A DNA stretch of 64,000 nt. Origin: Archilochus colubris. Lineage: Eukaryota > Chordata > Aves > Apodiformes > Trochilidae. The position numbers and the translations under genes are program-made. Numbering within the stretch: the stretch's first letter is position 1; each line of letters opens with the position of its first letter. The notes below the pieces were generated by a model, which ran no database searches, was not told the origin of the DNA, and saw nothing but the letters and a program-made list of their open reading frames with translations. Shown piece after piece: positions 37,390 to 51,688 of this stretch. Where the stretch lies: NCBI GenBank assembly GCA_023079485.1, contig CM041083.1:109471554-109535553 (forward strand). The letters run 5' to 3'.

Positions 37390-38958
37390 CTTTCCTTTGT
37401 AGACAATGCTATTCAGACTTGATGCTCTTTATTTTCACGCATTCCCCAGGTACTGAAGTCGGACATATTCCTGACTCTAGATGCCTGTGTCAAGCATTTC
37501 CATGACTCCTTTCCTACTGATCAAGTAGGGAACCAGAGCTGGGTACCTCCACAGAGCAGCATGCCTGAAGTCCTTCTTCACATGAGAATGTAGGTGCCAC
37601 CCAAGTCAGCATGTCCATCATACAAGGCAGAGTGAGCACTCCTTTTGCTGGCATCATCTCCTCTATAATCATCATGTCCTGTTCTCTAATAAGAAAAGGG
37701 TTTTTTGGAAAGAACATGAGTAATTCTCATATCTCTTCTCCCCCTCACATACATAATTTTTTCTTTAATTATCAGTAGATTTAGATTCTGGCAGTGCTTT
37801 GAGCAAGTGTTTTATGCAACCACAAAGAGACCCCTTGAAAGGGCACACACTGTCTGACAGAAAACCAAACCAGCCCTTGCAGTTCTGACATCTCTCCACA
37901 GTCCTTTGTGCTCTGCACTCAAATGCAGCCTCAGCAGGCTTCTTACCATTTAGAAAAAACATTTTTAGTGCTTTGCTAGGTCAACATGTGTGCCGGGAAG
38001 GGAGGAAAAAGGCATGGGATAAAAGTCTGATCCCATTGAAGCCAATGTGAGATTAGCCATTTACTGCAGCATGGGGTAATATTTTAGTCTATGTATCAGC
38101 TTTTGAAAGCACAATACAACAGCTAGGTTATGAGTCAACCTTTTGAAAGATCATAGGGACACACAAGGAATATTTGGCAAAATTGCTCTCAGGCTTTGCA
38201 CAAAAAATTCTCTGCTGTGTATAGGTTTTCTCCTCCTTAGCGTTTGTCAGCCTTATAATTTTATACTGGCGAGCACTGTTCCTGTGTCCAGGCACCTTCT
38301 CCATAAACTGAAGGGTTTTGATGGAGTTTGGTCGGAGTGTCAGGATGAAAACTGGTGGAGTTATGAATGTCACAATAATATAGTGAGAAAACTACCATAG
38401 TAAGCATTTAATAACATTAAATCAATAAATAAAAAGCATACCATTTCTCAGTGTTAGGCAGCCTGTTGGACCTCCTTGTTCTGTGAAATCTCCACAGACT
38501 GTAAATCCTGTTCCTCATGGCTTTTGTCACATTATCACAAAGACCTGCGACTAGCAGAAGGATTCCTAAGGTCAACATTTTGGCCTATCACTTTATCTTT
38601 TTGAGCATGCCTCTAGCAGGTTTTTGGTAGCTCAAAGCAAGGAGAAAGTGGAAAAACATCCCAATATCAACAAGTGCCTATTCAACTTCTCATTCACTGT
38701 CAGATAAAAGTATCAGTCTTCTTCCTGTTGATGACAAATGTTTGGACTGTTTTGTCTAAAGGTGACTAAGTAATTTCTGCTACCAGTCTTAGGTGACATA
38801 AAGTACAGCCTGGTGCAAGGTGGAGGGGAGCACTAGCATCCTACATGAAGAGGTTTCCTCCAGAGAATTCAGAATTCCCCTCATGGTTTTCATCAAAGCA
38901 TGCTTTTGAGCTCATCACCTTTTTGGGTTTGCCAAGTTACTGTTGTTAGTAAGATCTT

Positions 38959-38983
38959 CTTCTTTATCAGACTTCTTTATCAG
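38959..38983. repeat. 12-bp direct repeat, period 13
   Basis: CTTCTTTATCAG repeats after one intervening A. A small slippage duplication. Confidence 0.9.
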
Positions 38984-41900
38984 CATCCTATCTTGCCCTG
39001 AACAGACCATGCACACACTTGAGATTAGAGTTGAATTACCTGCTTCCAGGGGACTGGCATGATGGAGAATGACTTCTGGCAGAAACCTAAACCCTATCTT
39101 ACTTTTATCCAAGGTGCATTTCTCAGAGGTGCTGCTGCCAACATCTGGTAACAAGGTTTATGTGCCAGGGTAAGTCAGCCACTCCTGGCAGCTTTGACTC
39201 CTGCACATGAAAGGGACATCCCAGGCAAAACCCTGCCAGAATGTCACCGTAGCTGACACAGCTGCACCTCAGCACATCCCGTCAGCCTCCTGAGACAATA
39301 CAGATAAAAACATATCAGCTGGCTGTGGTTAAGTCTTGGGTTAACCATGCCTGGAGAATGTGTTTGGAGGCATCCTGCCTTTCTAAACCTGCTTAGCGCA
39401 GATAAGGACACCACAGGGAGGGGAGGAGACTGGGTTCCCTGCAAGTGGGCCTCAACACCAACCCAAACTCTCTAGTCACTTGCTACAAGATGGAGTGAGG
39501 AAGGACCAGGCTGGACTGATCCTAGTTCAAGAGAAAAGAGTCCTGCAAATCTCCCCAGGGTGCAAATTCCCTGTGAGGCACTGGCCAAAGTCTGGTCACT
39601 ATTCCTGCCAGATGGAGAGGCCGTGCAGTACCCCTCCTGTTCCCCCAGCAGCCACAGACAAGCACTCTGCTCCTCTACCTTTTCAGGCTATGAAAGGGCA
39701 GGTGGCTTCTGGTGGGAGCACCTCTCTTTTTGTGGGCATCCTATGGAAAACAAGGGAAGTCCAAAGGTGAAATCTCAGCCCTGAAGAGGAAGAAGGGGGT
39801 TTTGTTGTGGCCTTCCAATATGGCCAAGTTTTTAACTGGCATTTTTGTCTTCTTGTTGCTTTAACCTGAGTCATAATCATGTTACAATTGCTAACAAATG
39901 ACAGTTACAGAGCCCATAAATGTAAGATCACTCTCAGTGATTCCTTTAACCTCTAAGTGGAGCCAGTCCTCAGGGATGGATGGAATTTCACTGAATTTTT
40001 CCATTTCATTTGTATAATGAAATCACTCTTTGGCTTCTGCTCTGTTCTTTTTGCCCTTTTTAGACTTAAGGTGGACCCATTTGATATCCATCCGGACAGT
40101 GTTTGCAATGACTCAGTCATTGATAAGTGTTAACTAGGACCAGGAGTTTGATTTATTTTTTTATTTACTTTGCATTAAAGTTTATTTTTGGTGTTTCCCA
40201 GTCATGGCACATATTACTGTTTAGACTAGTTTAGAAGTAATGTGCTTTGTGCAATACAAAGCCTCTTATTTTAGTTGCACACAATGGGTATTCTTGCTTT
40301 GTAATAGCTCCACATACATGTCTGAAAACATTAGGGCAATCACAACCAAACCAGTCTAGAAATCTGAATAGGAGGAACCAAATTTCCATGTAAACACTGG
40401 ACTGAACTGAATCTTGACCTGACATTGAACATCCTCAAACCCCCATGCAGCAAATCCAGAGAAAAAAACATTTTCACATTAATAGGGATTTATTCCATTC
40501 AGAACTTAGGAAATTTTTATTGCAACACTCTTAAGTCAGCACCAACAAGATTGCTTCTGATCTGCACCCGATCTACCACACCAAGCTAGCAAACCTACTT
40601 ACAAAAACAGACTATACAGGAACACATGGTGATTCACCGACCTGTCAAGAGGCTGGAGCAGAGTGGAATAACATAATTATTTTTGTCCTTCTACTTACTC
40701 TCCTAGCCCTTTGATGTGTGAGATATCCATATACTCCATCTTAGATGCCATTAATTTCTTTACACATACATTCTTCATACACACACGGCTGCAGATTTAC
40801 TCTTATGCAGTGCAAAAGTTCAAGAAGAATCCGTGGCTTCAAGTAGCCCTGCAGTGCTATAAGGAGAGGTGTGAGCTTCACATCTTAGGGGTGGGAGAGA
40901 TTCATCTCCTCTAGCTTTTGGCACAGAAGAATTATCCATCTGGCTTGGTGTGCTCTTCTAGGATCCCACAAGAGCTAGTGGAGAGAGCCACACTAAATGA
41001 AAAGGTTGGACTAATTGGAGTCTAAAAAAATCCAGGTCCTAAATCTCCTTAAACCTGAGTGCCACCATGAGGAACAGAACCAAAAGCCTCATCTCCTTTG
41101 TATCATGGCCCACTGTGTTTCCCTCAAAGACCTGTATCAAGCCCAAGAACAGCTATTACATTTTTTTCATTTCAGACCGCAGTTTTGAAGGACTACAACA
41201 GCAGGCTCAGGTTTGTTTCATAGGTTATTAGTGAGTAGGATATAAATCAGGACTGAACTACTAAGAAATAAAGTGGGAGACACCTCCAGGGTGTTTAATG
41301 CTGATTGAAGACTAATAGTGAGCTATACAGACCAGTATGAGCATCATTTCAATGTGATTTCAATGGAAACAAGCTCAAGCCTCTGCCTGGCCTGGAACTG
41401 TTGTTAATTTAGCATTTCCATCAGCAGGAAAATCTCACATCAGATTTAAAACGTTGCTGTACCTTTTATTGACTACTGTCCTACTGAGTTCACTGGGAAC
41501 TGAATCCTATAGATTTTAGTGGTTGTGAAGTATGAAGTCGCAGTTTCCTTTCCTAAGTGACATTTGTCCCTTGTGTGAATTTGCATGCATTAGATTGTAT
41601 TAGAAATGTACTCAAGGCAATGAATAAACACCCTTAATAGGCTGCACTTGGGAAATTCAATACATGGTGAGGTTGAAATTTTGTTTTAGCTAATATTTAA
41701 GGATAGAATTACATAATTTTGGTACTATTTACTAATTGGAGAATATTGCACACAGAAGACACTAAACTGATAAGATAACAAAAAAATATGGAGCTCTTTA
41801 AAAGTTTGCAGGCTGATTCTAAAGTTGACACTACAAGCTTTGCTATTAATTAGTTTTTCATTTCTTTATAATAGATAGTTTTAATCCTACAGTGGACTTT

Positions 41901-43995
41901 TTGTTCCTTGGAAAATTTGCATACTTTCAGATAAGGATAATAGACCCTGATTCATCTTGCCACTCCTTTGCATTTCACAAAGATAAACTTTCCAAACATT
42001 TTGTTAACAATGCAAATAGCTTCTTTCTCTTTGTCCTAATTTTGTCTCATAAAGACATGTGGACATCCTTTTTTCCACATGTAAAAAAGGAAAAGCATTG
42101 GAAAGTCTGCTGCCTGAGGAGTGTCCTCAACCTGTTTCTCACCAGCACCTTAGTTTATGCCACAAGTGTCCTGTGCAAAACAGAGATGCTGTGGACTGGG
42201 TCAGATGAGAGTGGTTAAAGTTCTGCTACAGGCCTCTGTGTCAGTTCAAGGTTGGGAATGGAAATAGCTACTTTCAATGAGGGATAAGAGAACAAGACTA
42301 AATAAAAAATATTTCTGTTCTGTTTGGAAACATTTTCTGTCTCTCAATTTTGATCCTAAATAGTTAAGCATGTTCTTAAATTTTAGTCTGTTATATCACT
42401 GAAATAGAACTATGTTCAACAATAGCATTTAGCTGTGGTTTTCAGAAGCATCTGGGTGACATGGACATGGAAATCCCATCCCCAGTTGATACCAAGGAGA
42501 TTTCAGTGCTTGAAGAAGAACATCAGTGTAGAACTGTTTCTGAAAAATGCAGCTGCAAAATAGCTCATCTGCAGATCTGGAGAAAATTCAACATGTAACA
42601 TACCCTTCCTCTTCAGTATTAGGTATTGTGGAAAGCATTTCATCTGCACACACTTTTTCTATATTTTAGACCAAGTGTTTTACTAGATGGGTCTTTTTTT
42701 AAGGTTCCAAAGCATTCAGATAACATTTTGCATGTAACTCTTTATTTCCTTTACCTTCATCCTCTAACTCCTATAGCTAGAGACAGACACAAATTCCAAA
42801 ATTCTAAAAAATTTTCCTTGTCTAGATAAAAAATGTTCCAGACTCTTGCCCTAGAAACCCACATCTTGTAATATCATAACATTTCATATCATGGCATTTC
42901 TGTGGTGAATCAAACTGCAGCCAGACCCAGAAAACCCTGAATTCTGCACTCTCTCACACTGTCATTCCTGTCTTGTTCTTAGTGTCAATAGCCACTTTAT
43001 CACAGGCACCTTCATGCCTTAAAGAAAACCTAGCCAAAGATCTGAAAAATCCGGCTGGAATAAAAGCACTTGACAGCTTAAGGGAGGAAGAAGGAATTTA
43101 TTGCCTTTTTGTTTGCCAGGAGTGTGGTTTTCTGTCATTTTTACCTCTGAATTGCAGGGCATTTCCCAAACTTTTCAAGGCAGCTCTGCTGTCTGCTGAT
43201 AGACATTGCCAGTGATTAGCAAGGAAGGTCACAATCTTCATTATTGCTCTGCTATTACAAATAAGCATTAGTAGATGCATGAACATTTGTCTTCACTCAG
43301 CATTAAAACCATTTGGAAAGTATAGAGAAGTCTCATACCTACATGGTTTTAGCTATTTGTGCAAAGCATCAACATTTCAGACTTTCAGAAATCTGACAGG
43401 TTTAGTGTCCACTGCTGCCACCTCTTCCACACGACCATCATTGGTTGGTCCCTGTCTCTTGCAGGGACAAGGCAATCCCTGTCTCTTTGCAGCCCTGTCA
43501 CCAAGAAGTGCTGCCTTAGAAATTAGGGGATCTAGGGTGAGGCATCACGCAGAGAAAGAAGTAAATTAAAATTTAGCTCTTAATTTCAACTGTAGAGCAC
43601 TTTCATTTCAGTTCTATTGTGCACAAATGAGTGCAACTGGGCTTTTCTCTCATTTGAAGCCGTGCAAAGAGGAAATATTGTGAAGCCCATGCACATTGGA
43701 GGTTTAATCAGAATCAGAGAGGCAAGGGCATATTGTTACGTCTAGATCAGAGCCTCTGCTGGTGTAAATCCAGGTTGCTCTGTTACCTGTGGCAGGGATG
43801 TGTCAGCTTTCCCCAGCCAAGAATCTAGTCCAGGAGCACATTCATAACCATGGTTTGATCTTCTGTGTATTTTAGATGCGTGTAGAAAGGATGAAATGCT
43901 TTTCACAATAGAAAAGAAGATAAAAGGAAGAAATAACAATAGAGAGTGGAATAAAAGGAAGGTAGATCTTGCAGGTTTGTTAGGCAGTCCTCCAG

Positions 43996-44019
43996 CCTCT
44001 CTCTCCCTCTCTCCCCTCT
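43996..44019. repeat. Polypyrimidine CT-rich tract
   Basis: An uninterrupted run of C and T just before TGCAAAG. It could act as a splice-acceptor tract or form a triplex, but no exon is seen. Confidence 0.7.
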
Positions 44020-44642
44020 GCAAAGAGAAGCAAATTAATTGTTTAACAAAGGGATCGTATTTCCGGATATGACAGGAGGAGACAGATTATGAACAGATAC
44101 AAATGAAAAGTCTTGTGCCAAAAATTGAATGCTCTTAAGGAAGACTAAGTATCCTGGGCAGCTACCAGGATTGCTAAAGGAAATGAGGAAAGAAATTAGT
44201 GAAGCCTTAACAGATTTTTTCTAATTGCCCCCGTGATAGGTTACACTAAAGAGCAAGGGAAAGTGAGCAACACAGTGTGTGGACTTATTTCAACTGTGTT
44301 TTTTATTATTAAGGGGTCATGAGATCCAGCAGGTAGTTAGAATCCAGTTGGCTTCAAGTTATTTCCTGGGGAAACAGTTTTGTGGGGTTTAATGAAGTCA
44401 TGATATAATACTTTGAAAAGACTCATTTAACTGAAGATAGCCAAAATGGATTAGGCTGAGGGGCAGTCTTGCTTCACAGCTGTTTGAAAGTCCTGGAAGA
44501 TGTTGCTAAACCTATCTGGGAAATGTTTTTTCCATCTTGCAAAACTTTTCGAGATTTTAAAATATTTTCATGTTCTTAATTAGAATGGGAAACAAGGCTT
44601 CATAATATTTTCTTCTCATAGGGACACCCCATAAAAATACCC

Positions 44643-44690
44643 AAAAGAGTGAGGGAAAAGAAAGAAAGAGGGAAGGAAAGAGGAGAAACA
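44643..44690. repeat. Polypurine GA-rich tract
   Basis: An almost pure A/G stretch with GAAA, GGAA and AGGA units. Simple repeat. Confidence 0.75.
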
Positions 44691-46646
44691 CTGACGCACT
44701 CATCTGTGCCCTCTCAGGTAAGGGGAAGGCACTTTTTGGGCAGCAGCAGTCAGCATCTTGCTGCCAGGCTACCTATATTACGGGCAGTGCTCTCTCCTTG
44801 CCCTTCAGCCTTTATCTGCTTTTCCCAGTGCTTTCCAAGAAATTCCACCTCTGCTCTCCTTTGCCTCCAGTTTTGATTTTATGTTCCAAATCAATATTCT
44901 TTTAAGGAAAGTCATACAGTTAAATAAAAATAAAATAAAATCTAGGCTACATGTAACTATCTGTATTATAAATGAGAAGTGTTCTGAGCAGTTACTTAGC
45001 ACCAAAATAGTAAAGGTTGTTATAGAAACTCAGGGAAAAAAAATAAAGAATCACTCACTGACTGAAATGTGCTTAGGACAGATTACCCAAATACCTTCCA
45101 ATTTGAACAGTTTAAGGTTAAATGACATTTCAGAGGCATTTTCTAGTCTGAGGTAGGAAGATGGTCCTATAACATCAGCAAGTGGATAATTTCTGATGGA
45201 AATGTTATTGCTGTAAGTACCTATGAACTCCAGTCCAAACTTCGCCATTAAATCTCTGTGTAGCTTTGAGAGAGAAAGCAGGTAGAGGAATTGGGATGGA
45301 TAAACTGTCTGCTTAACAGTGATGAAAATTATAATCTTTCACAAATGAGTTGTAAGGACAGGTTTGTTAGCATTTATGAAGTATTTTGGAAAGAATGCAT
45401 AATATTATATAATCATACTCTGGGTCTTAAAAAAATCGAGGCAATTTTTAGTACTTGTTACCTAGAAAGAGTACTGCAGCTTCAGTGTCTTGTAGTGCCA
45501 CTGTTCCAATTTTAAATCCAGTATTAAGTCAATGATTTCAACACCATTACATCAGACGTGAACTTTGTTCTTTGTGTCTTCAAGCACTTCATTTTACCCT
45601 ACCTTGCATTCTGATAAAATCATTAGGATGAGGAGGATTGGGTGTGAAATAAAATAGGAAATTATAATGTGACATGCTGCAGCTATTCAATGTGACAGGC
45701 TAACTCTAAGCCAAACATTTCTAATGACTAAAGCACTTTATTTAGTTTGAATGACATTTAGATAGTATTTTAAGACCTGTACTTGTTATTAGAAGTCAGG
45801 GACTGTAATGATGACATTAAATGTAGTCTTGTAAGACTCTCTGTGACTCAAGCAGCCGTATTCATTGACATATCAAGCACTTCTCTAGACTTAAAAACAG
45901 CTTCACCCTTGATTTTCCCAGTTCCTGTAACCTCACATGTGCTTGCTTCACATTGCCAGAGTGGCAAAGAGCAGCCATAGAGATCTGCAAAGGAAATCTG
46001 AATTGTCAGTCACACTTTTTAAATGAAGCTCAGAAGGGGAAGGCAGAAGCTCTTGATGCTCATTGGCGTCCAAGGACAACTGCATTTGCTTGTCAGAGAA
46101 GACTTATGTGGGAGGGCAGTATGTTCATATAGAACAATAAACAACACTGCTATTTTTCAAATAAACTCAGAGACACTGGGCCTGCTGAAGAAGTTCAGCA
46201 AAATTTGGTTTTAATTGTAGAAGGACAGCATAATTATAATGAAATTAAGGCATCTGCCAGCTGAGGTGCAGCTGAAAAGGAGGGCTGAAAGGAGAAGAAG
46301 CACAGGCCAAGGAACACACCTTGATCAGCTAAAGTGTATGAATCTTAATACAAAACTATTACAAATTGAACAGACTGTCCTGATTATATATATTTTTTTT
46401 TAATTTCCTTTCTTTTTTTTTTTTCCTGTTGTTATAGCTGGAATTATCCCTCCTGGATTCTCCACAAGATTAGAGTTGGAAAAATGTAAGATCGGGATGC
46501 AGGAGTATAATAGCAAATCCATAAGCAGCACAACTAACAGTCTTATTAGCTGTATTTCAGTGTTCCAAAATTTGAAAGAAAGCGTATGTCTGAACCACTG
46601 CTTTATCAAAAAAGGTCACTTCCAGGTGATATATTTAATATTTAAC

Positions 46647-46781
46647 ATTCAAAACCCGCTTGGACACGTTCCTGCACGATGTACTCTAGGTGGCCCTGCT
46701 CTGGCAGGGGGGGTTGGACTAGATGATCTTCCGAGGTCCCTTCTAACCCCTAGGATTCTATGATTCTATGATTCTATGATT
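46647..46781 (+). mobile_element. CR1 3'-end fragment with octamer tail
   Basis: This reads as the last ~135 bp of a CR1 in plus orientation: ATTCAAAACCCGCTTGGACA, the GGCAGGGGGGGTTGGACTAG block, GATGATCTTCCGAGGTCCC, then three to four ATTCTATG units. It is severely 5'-truncated and has no coding sequence. The tail is well kept, suggesting a younger insertion than the copies at 10.9 or 58.1 kb. ATTTAA on both sides (46,640-46,645 and 46,779-46,784) may be a target duplication, but such a match is easy by chance in AT-rich DNA. Confidence 0.92.
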
Positions 46782-49700
46782 TAATGCAAGTTTTTAGAAG
46801 AAAAATTTTAAAGTAACTCTCTAAAAGAAGAGCATTCAGCCTGCATCAGTATAACTGAAAACACAGACAAGGGTATGGTTCATCAAACGCACAGCCACTG
46901 AAAAAAAGTGGGATTTGGCTTGTTTTTGCAGTATGATTAAAGACATGTTAATAGTCATGTGTGTATATATGTGTGTGTGTGATAAACAGGGGCTTTATTC
47001 AGAAAAGACATTTGTGGTTAGCTAGGAATAACCAAGTCAAAAGAGGTATGTATAGAAAAACACCAACTTCAGTTCTCATTTGATATTTCTTTCCTGTCAT
47101 TTTGCCTAAATTTGCTGGTGGCAGCAGCTTTGCCTTTCATGCCCTGCAGAAGATTGTTACCACCTTCATGCCTGGCAGCCTCTGCGCAGAGGAGGGACGT
47201 GAGCTTGATCCCTGGCTCCCACAAACACAGCGTGGTGCTCCCCTGGCTGCCTGAGCACCACAAGACCAGCCACACCTAGCAATTATTTTAATCATGCCTT
47301 CATTTTACCTCCTGCCTGTAGCACTCAGCCGAGTTAGAACAGCCCTGGTAATTACAGTAAAATTAAATCAGAAGCAGAGCTAAAGCATGCGTTGTCTGGA
47401 GGCTGCAAGAAGGGCCGGGCCATCATGTGAGGTTCTGCTGCTTCTCTATGGGATGAGGGCATCTCTCTGCCCCACATTTTTTTGGTTTGCTGCACACAAT
47501 CTCCCAGCTCACATGGAGGCCCCATGCTTGGACAGCAAAAGAGGTAATATTGTGCTTTTCCTGTGCAGAAAGGACGTACTTCACACAATGTCACTGCATC
47601 CTCATCCATTACACTGGCTGCAGACTCATTTTGTTTGTTGAGAGCACACATCAAAGATATTAAGAGGGAGAGAGAGGAGGGGACAGGGGGATGTCTAATG
47701 AACACTAAAACCATACTTCATTTATGGTAAGCCCCCACAGGTCCCCTTTAGCATCCTGGAGACTTGAGAGGAATGTAGACTAGGCCCCAAAAGAGACACT
47801 TAAGTGCTTTCCTCCCCCTTGAGCATCAGCTGAGATTGAGAGAGGAAAAGAAGGGGAGAGTAACAATAGCCTCAGAGGAATGATGCATAAAGTGCTGGTT
47901 ACCCTTGTGCAGCTGATGAGCTGTGAGGAAAGGAGAAGAGAGAAGCATCATCATTTGAGCCCTAGAAGAAGGGAGAAATACCACTCTCCAGTACCTGTTT
48001 TCTTGAACAACAGATGCAAGATAAGCATCTCCTTGAACCATATGTCTGTACTGTTAGGTCTTGGTCCTATGAATGTTTACTCATGTATTTAAACTTAATA
48101 CCAAGGGAAAGATTTCAATTGAAAAAAGGCAAGGGGAAAAAATGTGACTTGGCATTGAAATGGTAGAAATTTATTTTAACTTCAATTATGATCAAGAGAG
48201 ACACGAAAACAATGAAGAAGTCATAACTGAAAGCAATAACACAAAAATATAGCATATGGGGTATTCACCCTGATATCACTTCTAACTCTTGGCACTGTTT
48301 CACATTTTACAGAGAACAGTGGAAAGCTAAACTTTTACGTGGGCAAACATGAAGATTTTCAGCCTACAAATACATATTCATTAAACAGCTTCACCTGTGT
48401 GAGCAGAAACACGGATATTAGGCTAGCACACATTTCATGTTTGTAGAGATGGGTGCAAATATGCAAAATAGTAATAACAAAATACAGTAGATTTTTCTTG
48501 CACAGCATGTGATAAGGAAAGAGCTGCCATTGAGTCACAAAGCAGATTTCTATCATTTGACCAGTCCTTCTTCTCCCATTGAAGGAAAGAAGGAAAGAAC
48601 TTAAAAGTAAAAGCCCATCCAAAAGCAGCATGAAGAAAATTAGAAGCCCTCCAGATACTCTGCTGTTGAATAAACTCCTCCTCCGAAAAAATATAAACAT
48701 TAGCAAATTTCAGCCAGTTCTATTGTTGTGTGATCACACTTGACCCTAGCCAGAGAAAATTAAGAAGTTCTTTGGGAGCTCAAGAAGGGAATTTCTCTTT
48801 GAAGTAAAATAAGATGAAATAGAGTTTCTTTTGTTTGGTACTGTCAGATGTTTCATACATTTTACTGTGTATCTACTGCTTCTTTACCCATGAGTAATAT
48901 ATAAGAATTCATGCTATACAAAGCATAGCCCAGCCCTTTCCAAACCATTACGCAGATTTTAATATTATTTCAGAGTTACATCTTTTCTAAAGAATTCTAA
49001 GGAATCTTGAAGATTAGTTTCTTCTGTGACTGCTACTGGCTACAACTGGCATTGTCCCTAGCATGTTACTGCTCCTTTGAATCCAGAATCTTCACCAGTT
49101 TTCAGGAACACGTGAATTGCATTCAATGGTAGAAAAGGCATTTATTCTGTGCAGTTCTGCTAAAGTAAAGAGAGCGGGCAAATTGTTCCTTGAATGCAGA
49201 ATGGATCAGAGACCACTATGTGCTTCCCTAAATAACTGTTCAAGATCCTTCTCCAGACAGGAGCTCTGTCCCCAACCCTCTCCCCAGCCAGTGTTTCTCC
49301 AGCTGCACTGCTGTTTTCTATTTGTTTCTGGGGTGTGTAGGGGTGGTGTTCCTCTTATTTGTATAGACGAGCCAAGATATCCAGAAACCTCACCCTACAC
49401 ACCCATGCAACAAACCCCCAGCCCTGCCTCCCTCCAGCCATGGGTCTGCCTTGGCCTGCCAAGACCAGAGGAGAGATTTGGCCACTGTTAGGCTCTGTCT
49501 CTGATGTCCATTGATTCCCAGCATGGCACTGGGGTGTGCTGCAGTGGCATAGTGCTGGGAGCAGCACCAACCCCTGCAGGGGGACCAAGATGTGTGCACC
49601 ACAGGGGCTCACACACCTTCACCCTCACCAGGCAGCCCAAGCCTGCTGTAAATGGGTGCATTGCTCTTTAATTGGCATCATTACTTTATATGATGTTTTC

Positions 49701-50906
49701 TAATTATATTATTGATTTCTTTCCCCCCCTCCTCTTTCTTTTTAATGGATTCCCCTTCCAATTCAGTAAAGACACAGGCAAGTACTGCAGATGGGTCTCC
49801 AGAGAACCTCTTCCAACTACATGTATTGCATACAGGTGTTTCATTCTGTATTGGCTTCTTAGTTAGCCAAAAGCAATATTGTTTGGGGATGGTGGAGAAA
49901 GAAAGAAAGATTATGGCCCACTGACAGAGTTAGGCACAATAATCACTGCTCCATAATAACAGGTGAAATTATTACTGTGCACAGACTTCTTTATTCTGTT
50001 TCACAACTCGGAGTAGCTGCTTGTAGAGCCAGGCAGGAAACAGATTTCATATACTGAAAAAATTTCAGTAATTTAAAAAATATTCTCACTGCACACTGGA
50101 AAACACCCAAGCAATTTCAAATCAAAATCAGGGTGACTATCCAACACCCAGGGCAGAGTAGCAGATAAGTAGTGAAGGCACTGCAACCAGTGGGTTTCTG
50201 TGGGTGCAATGAAGAACATGTTAAGAGACTCTGCCCATCCTCTGATCTATCAGGCCATAGTTCCATAACAACAGAAGCCATGCTGGAGCCTTGTGCTATG
50301 TCTGAACTATCAGCTCCAGCTGAGCATGGATTTGTGGAGCAGAGGAAGGAAGACAGGTTGCTTCCTCAGCTGAGCAAACCAATTCAAATGACCCAGTCAC
50401 TTTGTTCTGGGTATATAGCTCATGCCCACCCAACCTAACAGCACATCTACTCTGCTGCAAGGTGGGTCCCAGCTGGAGACATCAACCTTACTCCATGTTG
50501 GTCAATGCTGTAAGCACAGAGCTACTGCCCTGTGGAAGCTCACACTGTAGGAATTAAAGGTTGAGTTTCACCTTGTTGTCACTACAGTGGCACGAGTCAC
50601 CCACACACAGACAACATAATTTTCTGATGTGTTTTGCTCCCCTTTGGAATCAACTACATCAAAACCACATATATGTTAAAAATAATCATATAACATTGTG
50701 CCCAAGGAATGAGATCAACATTACACTAGAACTGAAGCTCCAGAATAATAGCAATGTGCCTGTTCCCTGTGCAGAGCAGCTTCCTGTAATCCCATTTCTG
50801 CTGCAAAAGGAACAAAATTTCTGAGAAAACTAGAAGGGAACTTTAAAGGGAACTTTAAAGCTGAAGGGAAGATGTTGGTATGAAATACCCCATTCTCTAT
50901 TCCCAG
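46782..50906. other. Unique noncoding sequence
   Basis: No gene or transposon recognised. It includes a short (TG)n near 46,965-46,981 and a perfect 12-bp tandem duplication GGGAACTTTAAA at 50,836-50,859, just beside the CR1 that follows. An open frame at 49,117-49,491 (+) has no recognisable domain. Confidence 0.55.
50836..50859. repeat. 12-bp perfect tandem duplication
   Basis: GGGAACTTTAAA occurs twice head to tail, about 50 bp before the 3' end of the adjacent CR1. Confidence 0.9.
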
Positions 50907-51445
50907 ATCATAGAATCATAGAATTGGCTGGGTTGGAAGGGACCTCAGAGATCATCAAGTCCAACCCTTGAACCACCGTTGCAGTTGCTAGACCATGGCA
51001 CTGAGTGCCACATCCAGTCTCTTTTTAAATATCTCCAGGGATGGAGAATCCACCACTTCCCAGCAGCCCATTCCAATGCTTGATCACTCTCTCCGTAAAG
51101 AAATTCTTTCTAATATCTAACCTAAACTTCCCCTGGCACAACTTAAGACCATGCCCTCTTGTCTTGTTGAAAGTCATCTGGGAAAAGAGCCCAACCCCTG
51201 GCTACCCCCTCCTTTCAGGGAGTTGTAGAGAGTGATGAGGTCTCCCTTGAGCCGCCTCTTCTTTAGGCTGAACAGCCCCAACTCCCTCAGCCTCTCCTCA
51301 TAGGGTCTGTGCTCGAGTCCCTTCACCAGCCTGGTTGCCCTCCTTTTGACCCGCTCCAGGACCTCGATCTCCTTCCTAAACTGAGGGGCCCAGAACTGGA
51401 CACAGTACTCGAGGTGTGGCCTCACCAGCACTGAGTACAGATGTC
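50907..51445 (-). mobile_element. CR1 LINE, 5'-truncated, well preserved 3' part
   Basis: The best-preserved CR1 here, in minus orientation. The 3' end is at 50,907 with two octamer-tail units (ATCATAGAATCATAGAA on the plus strand), followed by the conserved 3' UTR. Upstream on the minus strand, the C-terminal end of the ORF2 reverse transcriptase stays open from about 51,445 down to its stop at 51,174. It shows [49 protein letters not shown] and [10 protein letters not shown], which are diagnostic for CR1. The RT catalytic core and endonuclease are missing, so the copy is dead. The open frame continues past the CR1 edge into unrelated DNA to 51,647, but that extension is not part of the element. 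Confidence 0.95.
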
Positions 51446-51688
51446 CTGCAGAAAGTTTTGGGGTGAGAGATAGCATGAAAAAACCAATGAGAACTCTTGG
51501 GCTGCTGGAGGGGGGAGTGCTATTAGCCCCAAAGACCTTCTTCATTCCTCTCCATATTACTTGAGCTGTTCCCAGCAGAGCTGACTGATCCCAAATGCTA
51601 GGATTTACAGGTGACCCTCTGGGCTGGCAAGGCCAGGGGCTATGCACACTGCTGCCTCAGGTGAGGATGGTGAAGCAGAGACCAAACA

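Larger units (their letters stand above)
33451..46646. other. Unique noncoding sequence with scattered simple repeats
   Basis: No gene recognised. Simple sequence includes a GTT/GGT-rich tract near 34,551, T13 at 37,377, an A-run near 36,270, a pyrimidine tract at 43,996, a purine tract at 44,643 and poly(T) near 46,390-46,425. A short match to a CR1 internal block near 39,775-39,830 is too weak to call. An octamer-type site ATTTGCAT lies at 41,579. Confidence 0.5.

Noticed and set aside
39775..39830. Short match to a CR1 internal block ('tgtggccttccaatat')
   Set aside because: About 25 bp of similarity with no flanking CR1 sequence; could be chance.
43448..43492. Two tandem splice-acceptor-like CTGTCTCTTGCAG motifs
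   Set aside because: A 27-bp-period duplication explains the pair, and no exon-like frame follows.
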